Shown one piece after another: positions 8,919-16,982 of a DNA stretch of 64,000 nucleotides. The position numbers were made by a program, and so were the translations under genes. The notes under the pieces were generated by a model. That model had not been told where the DNA came from. It did not search any database and worked only from the letters and a program-made list of their open reading frames with translations. Numbering within the stretch: position 1 is the stretch's first letter; each line of letters begins with the position of its first letter. Source of the DNA: an uncultured Clostridia bacterium (GTDB taxonomy: Bacteria > Bacillota > Clostridia > Oscillospirales > Ruminococcaceae); NCBI GenBank assembly GCA_947089135.1, contig CAMUJF010000001.1, positions 194,173 through 258,172 on the forward strand. Reading direction: 5' to 3'.

Positions 8919-9182
8919 TCAGTTCATCACGCCCATGAAAAGCTTGAAAGCGGCTTTCATTCCGCAGTAAAAGGCGTAGAACATTTCCTCGCTGTCAATA
9001 ACGAGAACGGTCTCAAGGTATTTTTCAAAGAGGCTGTAATTTTCATTGCCGAGGTACAGCCGAAGCTTTTGGGAAAGCTCTTCCTGTGTTCTGCGCGCGT
9101 TAGACACGTTGGGCGGCGGTGTATGGCTGAGGCTTATTTCGGACATATCGGAGTCGAAAAATTCGCGGATAAAGTCAGTCAT
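8919..9182 (-). CDS. Hypothetical protein, possibly DUF6809
   Basis: An 87-residue acidic soluble protein without signal or membrane segment, ending AFYCGMKAAFKLFMGVMN. The ending (an aromatic and Gly-rich amphipathic helix) recalls the DUF6809 family of small Clostridia proteins, but this is a weak recollection. It has an AAAGGAG ribosome site 8 bases before ATG and a perfect consensus promoter just upstream, so it is likely a real, independently expressed gene convergent with the phosphoesterase. Confidence 0.68.
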   Translation of the reverse strand: MTDFIREFFDSDMSEISLSHTPPPNVSNARRTQEELSQKLRLYLGNENYSLFEKYLETVLVIDSEEMFYAFYCGMKAAFKLFMGVMN

Positions 9183-9227
9183 AGAGATGCTCCTTTTTCA
9201 GATGATATGGGCTTGTGCTGTGATTGA

Positions 9228-9256
9228 ATTATAACACACCAAAATCCGTTTGTCAA
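9228..9256 (-). promoter_or_regulatory. Consensus promoter of the 87-residue gene
   Basis: Minus-strand TTGACA (9256-9251), 17-base spacer, TATAAT (9233-9228), about 45 bases before the start codon. Confidence 0.85.
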
Positions 9257-9302
9257 TTAACTGTATATTAACAAAACATTAATTAAATATGGAGCTGATT
9301 TT

Positions 9303-9506
9303 TTGGATAAAAAGTATGTTGAACGCCCGAAAGTGTTTAATAAAAAAGAATACGACAAAGAATATAAAAAACAGAATTATAAACAATTTACGGTTGCCAT
9401 TGCCCCCGAATTAAAGGAACGTATTGATAATTATTGCAAACAAGCAGGCATATCAAAATACGAGTTTTTGAAACAGGCTATTGATATGTTTGAGAATAAG
9501 AATTGA
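9303..9506 (+). CDS. Ribbon-helix-helix-type small protein, first of a tandem pair
   Basis: 67 residues with a strand (YKQFTVAIAP), a helix (ELKERIDNYCKQAG) and a second helix (SKYEFLKQAIDMFE), the layout of Arc/MetJ/CopG DNA-binding proteins. A charged N-terminal arm (KKEYDKEYKK) precedes the fold. The start is TTG with GGAG 8 bases upstream. It is followed after one base by a clear paralogue. No toxin-like gene is adjacent, so an antitoxin role is not supported; a small DNA-binding regulator is a reasonable inference. Confidence 0.72.
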   Translation: MDKKYVERPKVFNKKEYDKEYKKQNYKQFTVAIAPELKERIDNYCKQAGISKYEFLKQAIDMFENKN

Positions 9507-9507
9507 C

Positions 9508-9708
9508 ATGGATAAAAAATATATTGAACGTCCGAAAACATTTAACGCGACCGAATATAAAAAAGAATATGCCAAAAGTCATTACAAGCATTTTTCTGTT
9601 TCCGTTACTCCCGAACTGAAAGAGAGGCTGGACAATTATTGTCGTGATATGAAGATATCAAAGTCGGAATTTATCAGGCGCGCGCTTGATGTTCTGGAGG
9701 AAAAGTGA
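9508..9708 (+). CDS. Ribbon-helix-helix-type small protein, second of a tandem pair
   Basis: 66 residues, homologous end to end with the preceding gene: shared start MDKKY.ERPK.FN, core HYKHFSVSVTPELKERLDNY and helix KSEFIRRALDVLEE. The ATG lies one base after the upstream stop and is probably coupled. The pair looks like a local gene duplication. Dimerisation through the ribbon and DNA binding are expected from the family but unproven; the target is unknown. The argG promoter region starts just downstream, which makes a local regulatory role conceivable but speculative. Confidence 0.72.
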   Translation: MDKKYIERPKTFNATEYKKEYAKSHYKHFSVSVTPELKERLDNYCRDMKISKSEFIRRALDVLEEK

Positions 9709-9749
9709 TTTTTAACTCAAAAAAACACAAGCACTCTCTACACAGCACA

Positions 9750-9838
9750 AAATATACATAAAATTCTGTATAAAATACAAATTATACATTATTTTCTGCA
9801 TATTGACAAAATTTTTTATAAAAATATGCAAAAAATAC
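9750..9838 (+). promoter_or_regulatory. Repeated AT-rich dyads upstream of argG (possible ARG boxes)
   Basis: The 90 bases before the argG promoter contain a perfect dyad TGTAT-AAA-ATACA (9766-9778) and several related words (ATATACAT at 9751, TTATACAT at 9782, TGCATAT at 9798, TATGCA at 9825). ArgR/AhrC ARG boxes are AT-rich dyads of this kind, so arginine repression is a reasonable inference, but the spacing and sequence are not a textbook match. Confidence 0.35.
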
Positions 9839-9866
9839 TTGACAAAGCTTTTATATGGTGTATAAT
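9839..9866 (+). promoter_or_regulatory. Promoter of argG
   Basis: TTGACA (9839-9844), 16-base spacer, TATAAT (9861-9866). Transcription would start near 9873, giving a leader of about 37 bases before the argG ATG. Confidence 0.85.
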
Positions 9867-9909
9867 TATTCTTGTACTTTATTTATTATGTTTTTCGGAG
9901 GAATTTAAT

Positions 9910-11139
9910 ATGGCTAAAGAAATCAAAAAAGTCGTTCTCGCTTATTCGGGCGGTCTTGATACCTCTATCATTATCCCTTGGCTCAAGGAAAATTACAATA
10001 ACTGCGAGGTCATCGCCGTTTCGGGCGACGTTGGACAGGGCACCGAGCTTGACGGTCTTGAGGAAAAGGCTATCAAGACAGGCGCGTCCAAGCTCTATAT
10101 CGAGGACCTTAACAAGGAATTTGTTGAGGATTTTGTATTCCCTACCGTTAAGGCGGGCGCGGTATACGAGGGAAAATATCTTCTCGGTACTTCCTTTGCA
10201 AGACCCGTTATCGCTAAAAGAATAGTCGAGATCGCCAAAAAAGAGGGCGCGGACGCTATATGCCACGGCTGCACGGGCAAGGGCAACGATCAGGTAAGAT
10301 TCGAGCTGACTATCAAGGCTTTCGCTCCCGAAATGGAGATAATCGCTCCGTGGAGGATCTGGGACATCAAGTCCAGAGACGAGGAGATAGACTACGCCGA
10401 AGCTCATAACATTCCTCTTAAAATAAACAGGGAAACCAACTACTCAAAGGATAAGAACCTTTGGCACCTTTCCCACGAGGGTCTCGATCTGGAAAACCCC
10501 GCCAACGAGCCTCAGTACGAGAAAGAGGGCTTCCTTGAACTGGGCGTGTCGCCAATTCAGGCTCCCGACAAGCCTACTTATGTTACTATCCGTTTTGAAA
10601 AGGGTGTTCCTACCGCTATTGACGGAAAGGCTATGGGCGGCGTTGATATCGTCAAGACACTCAACAAGCTCGGCGGAGACAACGGAATTGGTCTTGCGGA
10701 TATCGTTGAGAACCGTCTGGTGGGCATGAAGTCCAGAGGCGTTTACGAGACTCCCGGCGGTACTATCCTTTATCACGCTCACGACGTGCTGGAGACCATT
10801 ACTCTTGACAAGGCTACTCAGCGCATGAAGCAGAAGCTTGCTATAGATTTTGCGGATATCGTTTACAACGGTCAGTGGTACATGCCGCTCCGCGAGGCTT
10901 TGTCCGCTTTCGTTGACAAGACCCAGGAGACCGTTACGGGCGACGTTAAGCTGAAGCTCTATAAGGGCAATATCATCAACGCGGGCGTTACTTCGCCGTA
11001 CACTCTGTACGATGAGGAAGTAGCTACCTTTGACGAGGATCACGTTTACGATCAGAAGGATTCCGCGGGCTTTATCAACCTGTTCGGTCTGCCTATCAAG
11101 GTAAAGGCAATGTTGGATTCCAAGCGCGATAACAAGTAA
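9910..11139 (+). CDS. argG: Argininosuccinate synthase
   Basis: A 409-residue cytoplasmic enzyme joining citrulline and aspartate with ATP to give argininosuccinate. The N-terminal ATP-pyrophosphatase loop [11 protein letters not shown] is intact, followed by [24 protein letters not shown] and YETPGGTIL, typical of ArgG at normal length. The ATG at 9910 has GGAGG 8 bases upstream, so an earlier in-frame ATG at 9826, which lies before the promoter, is rejected. It is the first gene of the arginine cluster and has its own promoter with possible ARG boxes; argH follows 1.9 kb downstream after two lipoprotein genes. Confidence 0.96.
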   Translation: MAKEIKKVVLAYSGGLDTSIIIPWLKENYNNCEVIAVSGDVGQGTELDGLEEKAIKTGASKLYIEDLNKEFVEDFVFPTVKAGAVYEGKYLLGTSFARPVIAKRIVEIAKKEGADAICHGCTGKGNDQVRFELTIKAFAPEMEIIAPWRIWDIKSRDEEIDYAEAHNIPLKINRETNYSKDKNLWHLSHEGLDLENPANEPQYEKEGFLELGVSPIQAPDKPTYVTIRFEKGVPTAIDGKAMGGVDIVKTLNKLGGDNGIGLADIVENRLVGMKSRGVYETPGGTILYHAHDVLETITLDKATQRMKQKLAIDFADIVYNGQWYMPLREALSAFVDKTQETVTGDVKLKLYKGNIINAGVTSPYTLYDEEVATFDEDHVYDQKDSAGFINLFGLPIKVKAMLDSKRDNK

Positions 11140-11160
11140 GCGTTAACAGAATATACGGGG

Positions 11161-11222
11161 CGAACGGTGCAGATGCGGGGAGTTTTTCCGCGCTTTTGCG
11201 CCCCGCCCCTTTGTTCGTTTTT
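11161..11222 (+). terminator. Probable terminator after argG
   Basis: GC-rich nested pairing: CGAAC (11161-11165) with GTTCG (11213-11217), and GCGGGG (11175-11180) with CCCCGC (11201-11206), followed by TTTTT. The stem is imperfect with a large interior, hence moderate confidence. Confidence 0.5.
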
Positions 11223-11393
11223 AAGAGACGGGGCACATGACGAAAACCATCGGGGTTTATGCGGATATTTTGTGTATTATGACGTATTCCGCCATGTTAC
11301 TTTATTGTAACGGAATTGTATCCGCCGCGTTGTTGCACAGCAGTAAAACTTGCTGTATGCTTTAATAAAATAAATTTTATTGGAGGTACTGCT

Positions 11394-12278
11394 ATGAACA
11401 AAAAATTTTTACCGGCAGCCCTTTTGGTCACTGCGGCTCTGATGCTGCTCCCGACAGGCTGTTCTCACGACGAGACGCCCGACGGAACCGACGCGACTTC
11501 CGCGACTACGGCGGCGGAGACCGAGGCGGCGAGGCTTCCCGAAAGGATATGGGAGGAGTTTGAGGAGTTCGGTTGGTATGAAAGCGAAGTTATCCAAGAG
11601 GATATTTATCACCCCGAGGGTTTTCTGCTGGACAGGTTTTATGCAGAGTATCCGGCGCTTTCGGGAAACGACGATGTATGCCGAAAAATAAGCGCCGAGC
11701 TTGAAAAATTCTGCCGGGACAGGCTTGAAAACGCGCGGGAACAGGATACGGCGGCGGGTTACGATGAAAAAGGGGAGCTTATAGAGGAGTTCGCGGATTT
11801 TCACAGGCAGGGCGCGGTAAACAGGCTTGCTGTTAGCTATCACATTGACTGCGACGACGCGGATTTTTTCGGAGTGTGCTTTACTTATTTTCCCGATTAT
11901 GCGGGGGCGGCTCCGGTGTATGTTTATCCTACGGCTATGGTTTTTGACAGGCGCACCGGCGATAGGATAGATTTTGAGACGCTTATTGCCGACAGGGAGG
12001 GCTTTGCCGCAGCTATGGAGTACGCTTACGGTCGGGAGACAGACGATTATCATAAGGAGTTCGTTTTCGGATATACGGACGGCGGCGGTTATGTTATCGG
12101 AGGAAATCCCGTTTCCGAGAGAGTCACCGTGCGGAACGGGGCGGTGGGATTCTACTTTAACAGTGGTGAAAGCGGCGCGGGCAGAAGTGATCTTGGCGTT
12201 TACTTTGCGGGACTTCCTGCGGAGGATGTTCTTGAGTATCTTACCGACGAGGGCAGGGCTCTTTTTGAAAACGGCTGA
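11394..12278 (+). CDS. Lipoprotein with RsiV/DUF3298-like C-terminal domain
   Basis: 294 residues, with a signal peptide and lipobox LPTGC, then an Ala/Thr/Glu linker. The rest contains YPAL....DVCRKISAELEKFC and VFDRRTGDRIDFETLI, the pattern of the DUF4163/DUF3298 pair found in RsiV and PdaC. It should be an outer-face membrane lipoprotein; known relatives bind lysozyme or act next to peptidoglycan deacetylases, but no catalytic domain is present here. The start ATG is backed by TGGAGGT. It lies between argG and argH with its own gap on both sides and has no obvious link to arginine synthesis. Confidence 0.75.
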   Translation: MNKKFLPAALLVTAALMLLPTGCSHDETPDGTDATSATTAAETEAARLPERIWEEFEEFGWYESEVIQEDIYHPEGFLLDRFYAEYPALSGNDDVCRKISAELEKFCRDRLENAREQDTAAGYDEKGELIEEFADFHRQGAVNRLAVSYHIDCDDADFFGVCFTYFPDYAGAAPVYVYPTAMVFDRRTGDRIDFETLIADREGFAAAMEYAYGRETDDYHKEFVFGYTDGGGYVIGGNPVSERVTVRNGAVGFYFNSGESGAGRSDLGVYFAGLPAEDVLEYLTDEGRALFENG

Positions 12279-12336
12279 TTAGCCGACAGAAAACGGTTAT
12301 AATAATTACAGAAATAAAAAATTACGGAGGAAAGCA

Positions 12337-12936
12337 ATGTTAAGAAAAATTTTGGCGTTTATTGCAGCGGCGGCATTAACGGTCTGTATGGCGGGCTGCT
12401 CGGAATATGTTATGACCGAGGAGGATCTGGCGATATACAAGTCTATTCAGGGCTACTGGGCTGCCGATGCGGGAACGGACTACAATCTGTTCGATGAGGA
12501 CGGCTCTTTGAAGGTTATGACGGTTGTTGAATTTACAAATGATTTTAACTATCTTATGCATATGTGCTATATTGATCAGGGGTATGCTTTGACTTATCCG
12601 CCTGTTAAGTATTCGTTTGAAGACAAGCTTTTCAAGGTGATGACTGACGGCGTTGCTTCTTATGCGCAGCTGTCTGTAAGCGACGACGGTCAGATTCTGT
12701 ATTGGCATACAGACGATAAAACCGATACCTATTTAAAAATCAGCAAGGAGGAAGCGGCAAATCTCGGTGTTCTCGAATACAGCCCTGAGGCATGGGTAAC
12801 AGACGAGAACGGCAGCTTTGTTAACGAAACGTCGTCTTTGCCGGAAAGCGGCTCGGAGAGCGGATCGGGTACGGAGGCTCCCGTTACGGAAGATTCCGTT
12901 ACGGATAGCTCGGATTTCGCGGGGGCTGACGATTGA
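12337..12936 (+). CDS. Hypothetical lipoprotein with Ser/Glu-rich tail
   Basis: 199 residues; lipobox CMAGC around Cys21. A compact domain with short beta-type segments (IQGYWAADAGTDYNLFDEDG, YAQLSVSDDGQILYWHTDDK) suggests a small beta-barrel or lipocalin-like fold, as in DUF-type lipoproteins of Clostridia. The last 40 residues are Ser/Gly/Glu/Thr-rich and presumably disordered. A good ACGGAGGAAAG site precedes the ATG. The family is not recognised. It probably belongs with the preceding lipoprotein gene in one unit. Confidence 0.72.
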   Translation: MLRKILAFIAAAALTVCMAGCSEYVMTEEDLAIYKSIQGYWAADAGTDYNLFDEDGSLKVMTVVEFTNDFNYLMHMCYIDQGYALTYPPVKYSFEDKLFKVMTDGVASYAQLSVSDDGQILYWHTDDKTDTYLKISKEEAANLGVLEYSPEAWVTDENGSFVNETSSLPESGSESGSGTEAPVTEDSVTDSSDFAGADD

Positions 12937-12996
12937 TATTCGCTGTTTGTAAGTGAAGTGAGGTACGGCAATTCTTATTTAACCGGAGGTTTTATT

Positions 12997-14373
12997 ATGG
13001 CAAATAAAATGTGGGCGGGACGTTTCTCAAAGGAGCTGGACGAGCGGGTCAACGACTTTAACTCGTCGGTGTCCTTTGATGCGAGAATGTATAAGCAGGA
13101 CATACGCGGCTCTATCGCTCATGCGAAAATGCTGGGCGATACGGGCATTATTGACAGGGGAGAAAGCGAAAAAATAGTTGAGGGTCTTACGGGCATACTA
13201 AACGACATTGACAGCGGCGCACTTCTTATCGACCCGAACGCGGAGGATATCCATATGTTTGTGGAGCAGGTTCTCACGGAGCGTTTGGGGGATACGGGAA
13301 AACGTCTTCATACTGCCCGGAGCAGGAACGATCAGGTGGCTCTGGACATAAGAATGTACCTCAGGGACGAGATATTGGAGATAATCTCCATGACAAGAGA
13401 GCTTGCGGAAACGCTCTGCACCATTGCCGAGGACAATCTTGACGCGGTAATGCCGGGCTATACCCATCTCCAGAGGGCTCAGCCAATTACCTTTGCACAC
13501 CACCTTATGGCGTACGCAAATATGCTTGTCCGCGATCTGGGCAGGCTTGCGGATACCTACAAGAGAATGAACGTCATGCCTCTCGGCAGCGGCGCGCTGG
13601 CTTCAACCACCTATCCCATAGACCGCAGGCAGGTGTCCGCAATGCTGGGCTTTGACGATATTACCCAAAACAGCCTGGACGGAGTTTCCGACAGGGATTT
13701 CTGCATTGAGCTGGGCTCCGCGCTTTCGATACTGATGATGCACCTTTCACGCTTCTCCGAGGAAATTGTTATGTGGTGTTCATGGGAGTTCAAATTTATT
13801 GAGCTGGACGACGCGTACTCCACGGGATCGTCCATAATGCCTCAAAAGAAAAACCCCGATATCACCGAACTTATCCGCGGCAAAACAGGGCGGGTCTACG
13901 GAGACCTTAATACCCTGCTTGTGATGATGAAAGGTCTTCCCCTTGCCTACAACAAGGATATGCAGGAGGATAAAGAGGCTATATTTGACGCTGTTGACAC
14001 GGTAAAGCTGTGCATAAAAACCTTTATTCCAATGCTTGCCACAATGAGGGTCAACAAGGAAAATATGCGGGCGGCTGCGGCAAGGGGATTTATAAACGCC
14101 ACCGACTGCGCCGATTATCTTGTTAAAAAAGGACTGCCCTTCCGCGACGCTTATAAGATAACGGGAACTCTTGTGGCAATGTGCATTGAGAGGGGAACGA
14201 CTCTTGAGGAGCTTCCTTTGGAGGAGTACAAAAAGCTTTGCGGTACATTTGACGGGGACGTTTACGAGGCGATAAGGCTTGAAAACTGCGTGAACATGAG
14301 AAAGGTTCCGGGAGGTCCCGCTCCGGGCGAGGTGCGCGATCAGATCGGATTTATAAGACAGATGATAGGCTGA
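12997..14373 (+). CDS. argH: Argininosuccinate lyase
   Basis: 458 residues; splits argininosuccinate to arginine and fumarate, the last step of the pathway. The fumarase/aspartase superfamily signature GSSIMPQKKNPD is complete, and the N-terminal MWAGRFSKELDERVNDFNSS and HTARSRNDQVALD blocks are typical. The ATG at 12997 is preceded by CCGGAGG at 7-8 bases; an in-frame upstream start at 12958 lacks a site. It is separated from argC by 110 bases with no terminator seen, so the two are likely co-transcribed. Confidence 0.96.
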   Translation: MANKMWAGRFSKELDERVNDFNSSVSFDARMYKQDIRGSIAHAKMLGDTGIIDRGESEKIVEGLTGILNDIDSGALLIDPNAEDIHMFVEQVLTERLGDTGKRLHTARSRNDQVALDIRMYLRDEILEIISMTRELAETLCTIAEDNLDAVMPGYTHLQRAQPITFAHHLMAYANMLVRDLGRLADTYKRMNVMPLGSGALASTTYPIDRRQVSAMLGFDDITQNSLDGVSDRDFCIELGSALSILMMHLSRFSEEIVMWCSWEFKFIELDDAYSTGSSIMPQKKNPDITELIRGKTGRVYGDLNTLLVMMKGLPLAYNKDMQEDKEAIFDAVDTVKLCIKTFIPMLATMRVNKENMRAAAARGFINATDCADYLVKKGLPFRDAYKITGTLVAMCIERGTTLEELPLEEYKKLCGTFDGDVYEAIRLENCVNMRKVPGGPAPGEVRDQIGFIRQMIG

Positions 14374-14483
14374 CAGGACAGGCGGACGGAAAGTACATAC
14401 GAATATTAATGACGGCGGCGTTTGCGGTACCGGTTGGCTGTGCTGCGGACGGACAGCGGGAAGCGAGAAAGGATTTTACTGAT

Positions 14484-15431
14484 ATGGCGTACAAGGTTTT
14501 TATTGACGGACAGGAAGGTACCACGGGACTTAGAATAGTGGAAAGGTTCAGGAACAGAACGGACGTGGAGCTGCTCACTATTGACGGAGAGCTTCGCAAG
14601 GATACGGCGGAAAGAAAACGGCTCATAAACGAATCGGACTATACGTTCCTTTGTCTGCCCGACGCGGCGGCAATGGAGTCGGTATCCCTCTGCGAAAACA
14701 AGAATACGAAAATAATTGACGCATCAACGGCGCACAGAATAAATCCCGCATGGGCATACGGTCTGCCTGAACTTTCGGCGCAGCACAGGGATAAGATAGC
14801 TTCCTCAAAGAGAGTGGCTGTTCCCGGCTGCTATGCAAGCGGCTTCAACGCTGCTTTGTATCCGGTTGTTAAAGAGGGACTTGTGGCTCCCTATCACCCG
14901 ATAGTCTGCCATGCGGTGTCTGGCTACAGCGGCGCGGGAAAGAAAACTATTGCAGTATACGAGGGCGCGGACAAACCCGATGAATATAACTCTCCGAGAC
15001 AGTACTCCATGGGAAAGCCCCACAAGCATATCAAGGAAATGATGGCGGTCAGCGGACTGTCATATCCTCCTATTTTCAATCCGATAGTGGACGATTACTA
15101 CAACGGAATGGTGGTAACTATTCCTCTGCACCTTAGAGCTATGGCGAAAAAGACTTCCGCTCAGCACGTGTGGGAGGTCATGGCGGAGCATTACGAGGGA
15201 CAGAATTTTGTAAAGGTAATGCCCTTTCAGGGGGAGGGAGTTTTGACGGACGGTTTTCTTGCGGCGAATACGCTTAAAGATACAAACCTTATGCAGATAT
15301 TTGTTTTCGGCAACGACGATCATGTACTGCTCTGTTCGCGGCTGGACAATTTAGGCAAGGGAGCAAGCGGCGCGGCGGTGCAGTGTATGAATATTATGAT
15401 GGGTATTGATGAAACTACTGGGTTGATATAA
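14484..15431 (+). CDS. argC: N-acetyl-gamma-glutamyl-phosphate reductase, short (type 2) form
   Basis: 315 residues; NADPH-dependent reduction of N-acetylglutamyl phosphate to the semialdehyde. It is the short ArgC subtype (usual length about 310, against about 345 for the common form): VFIDGQEGTTGLRI nucleotide-binding start, FLCLPDAA, the catalytic Cys in VPGCYASGF, and GYSGAGK. The ATG at 14484 has AAAGGA about 10 bases upstream; an upstream in-frame extension to 14409 would add a non-conserved 25 residues and is rejected. It follows argH and precedes the hicAB island. Confidence 0.94.
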   Translation: MAYKVFIDGQEGTTGLRIVERFRNRTDVELLTIDGELRKDTAERKRLINESDYTFLCLPDAAAMESVSLCENKNTKIIDASTAHRINPAWAYGLPELSAQHRDKIASSKRVAVPGCYASGFNAALYPVVKEGLVAPYHPIVCHAVSGYSGAGKKTIAVYEGADKPDEYNSPRQYSMGKPHKHIKEMMAVSGLSYPPIFNPIVDDYYNGMVVTIPLHLRAMAKKTSAQHVWEVMAEHYEGQNFVKVMPFQGEGVLTDGFLAANTLKDTNLMQIFVFGNDDHVLLCSRLDNLGKGASGAAVQCMNIMMGIDETTGLI

Positions 15432-15457
15432 TCTGAATAAATGGGCAGGATAATATT

Positions 15458-15718
15458 ATGAGCAAATATGATAAATTATTTATGCAGATAATGAGCGGTA
15501 CGCAGGACTACAATATCGGCTTCAGCGATTTGCAAAAGGCATTGACTTTGCTTGGATTTACAGTTCGCATCAAGGGAGATCATTTCATTTATTTCAGAGA
15601 CGGTGTAGATGAAATTATCAATATTCAGCCGAATGGAAATAAAGCGAAACCGTACCAAGTAAAACAGGTAAGGAATATAATACTTAAATACAGATTAGGA
15701 GGTAATTTCGATGTATAA
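15458..15718 (+). CDS. hicA: HicA-family mRNA interferase toxin
   Basis: 86 residues with the double-stranded RNA-binding-like HicA fold: DLQKALTLLGFTVR, the catalytic His in KGDHFIYF (H42), then EIINIQPNGNKAKPYQVKQVR. HicA cleaves mRNAs until bound by HicB. This is a slightly long member with an N-terminal SKYDKLFMQIMSGTQD extension common in Clostridia. It overlaps hicB by 8 bases, the classic toxin-first order. It sits 27 bases after argC, so arg transcription may read into it; an own promoter was not identified. Confidence 0.9.
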   Translation: MSKYDKLFMQIMSGTQDYNIGFSDLQKALTLLGFTVRIKGDHFIYFRDGVDEIINIQPNGNKAKPYQVKQVRNIILKYRLGGNFDV

Positions 15719-15920
15719 ATACGAAATAATTCTCTATTGGAGCAGCGAGGACAACAGCTATATTGCGGAAGTCCCCGAGCTTGCAGGCTGCGCCGCCGAC
15801 GGCGAAACAATGCAGAAAGCACTTGAAAACGCTCATACAGTTATTGAAGAATGGATAGAAACGGCAAAGCTTATGGGTCGGGAAATTCCTGCGCCTAAAG
15901 GGAAACTGGCGTTTGCATAA
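15711..15920 (+). CDS. hicB: HicB-family antitoxin, short form
   Basis: 69 residues: the degenerate RNase H-like HicB domain with YEIILYWSSEDNSYIAEVPE, LAGCAADGETMQKALENA and IEEWIETAKLMGREIPAP. It lacks the C-terminal helix-turn-helix or ribbon-helix-helix domain seen in longer HicB proteins, so autoregulation by direct DNA binding is doubtful. An AGGAGG site lies inside hicA just before the ATG. It pairs with the preceding HicA. Confidence 0.9.
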   Translation: MYKYEIILYWSSEDNSYIAEVPELAGCAADGETMQKALENAHTVIEEWIETAKLMGREIPAPKGKLAFA

Positions 15921-15930
15921 AGGTGATATT

Positions 15931-16299
15931 ATGACACATGAAAAAATTCTTGAATACTGCCTGACGAAAAAGGGCGCGTATGAGGACTGTCCTTTCGGAG
16001 ACGGCACGGTCTGCGTCAAGTTGAAAAAGCGGATATTCGTGCAGCTTTTTCACCTGAAAGGCGTACCTATGCTTACCTTTAACGGGGACGCTATGACGGG
16101 GGATTTTTACCGCAGTACTTACCCCGGCGAGGTGACGAGAGGGTATCACTGTCCCCCTGTGCAGCAGCCTTATTTCAACACGGTAAGGCTGGACGGCGGC
16201 GTTCCCGACGAGGAAATTCTGCGCATGATAGACGGGTCTTACAGGTATGTTGTATCGAAGCTTGCGAAGAAAGTGCAGAGGGAACTGGAGCATGAATGA
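15931..16299 (+). CDS. MmcQ/YjbR family protein
   Basis: 122 residues, matching the YjbR (CyaY-like fold) family: YCLTKKGAYEDCPFGDGTVCVKL near the start and the closing helix YRYVVSKLAKKVQREL. Members are annotated as DNA-binding proteins of unknown role. The ATG at 15931 has AAGGTGAT upstream and lies 10 bases after hicB. The stop overlaps the next start by 4 bases (ATGA). Confidence 0.85.
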   Translation: MTHEKILEYCLTKKGAYEDCPFGDGTVCVKLKKRIFVQLFHLKGVPMLTFNGDAMTGDFYRSTYPGEVTRGYHCPPVQQPYFNTVRLDGGVPDEEILRMIDGSYRYVVSKLAKKVQRELEHE

Positions 16300-16892
16300 A
16301 ACGGGTAAAAAATGCTGTCATTTTGATTTTAATAATTGGGGTTTGGCTTCTGATTTTTCTGGTTCTGCCGAAAATTTTAAGGGGTAAAACGCTGTATCTT
16401 TTTGGCAATTTTGTTGCAGAGGGTATTTTTCATAATTCCCTGCATTTGATCTGTGCTTTGATATGTTTGCCAATACTTATTACGGACTTTAAAAGTTACA
16501 AAATTGCAAAGAAAATTATTTATACTGTGGCAATTTGCTTTTTAATTGTATCATCGGTATATGGTTTTGTAGATACGATAAACGACTTTTCGGTAGAGAG
16601 AGAAATAAATTTACCCGACGGAAATAAAATCGTTTTGTATGAGGAAGATGTTATGCAGTATGATAGAACAAGCGAAATGTCAATAAAAGTATATAAGGTC
16701 AAAGGAATTATAGCAAATAAAATCGGGTATTGTTGGGAGAGCTTTTACTGTGACGATTACTGCTTAAAGGAAAATAAATGGGAGTATACATATGATGAAA
16801 CCGATAAAAAGCTAACGTTGATTTTAAGATATGACGAGCCGAAAAGTAAATATGATCCGGACGTTTTGGAAGAGGAATTTATTTTGGAATAA
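16296..16892 (+). CDS. Hypothetical membrane protein
   Basis: 198 residues with three likely membrane segments (about 7-25, 44-62 and 72-92) followed by a ~100-residue soluble domain (REINLPDGNKIVLYEED to the end). I recognise no family. It is visibly more AT-rich and lysine/isoleucine-rich than its neighbours, which suggests a different origin. The start overlaps the yjbR-like stop by 4 bases, so it is translated together with it. Confidence 0.72.
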   Translation: MKRVKNAVILILIIGVWLLIFLVLPKILRGKTLYLFGNFVAEGIFHNSLHLICALICLPILITDFKSYKIAKKIIYTVAICFLIVSSVYGFVDTINDFSVEREINLPDGNKIVLYEEDVMQYDRTSEMSIKVYKVKGIIANKIGYCWESFYCDDYCLKENKWEYTYDETDKKLTLILRYDEPKSKYDPDVLEEEFILE

Positions 16893-16982
16893 CAGCGGGA
16901 TTTTTGCAGAACAAAAAAGTAAAATCGTTTGAGAGAAGATATTATGTGAATTTATAAATAATAAAATTCGGAGGGGTCAACT

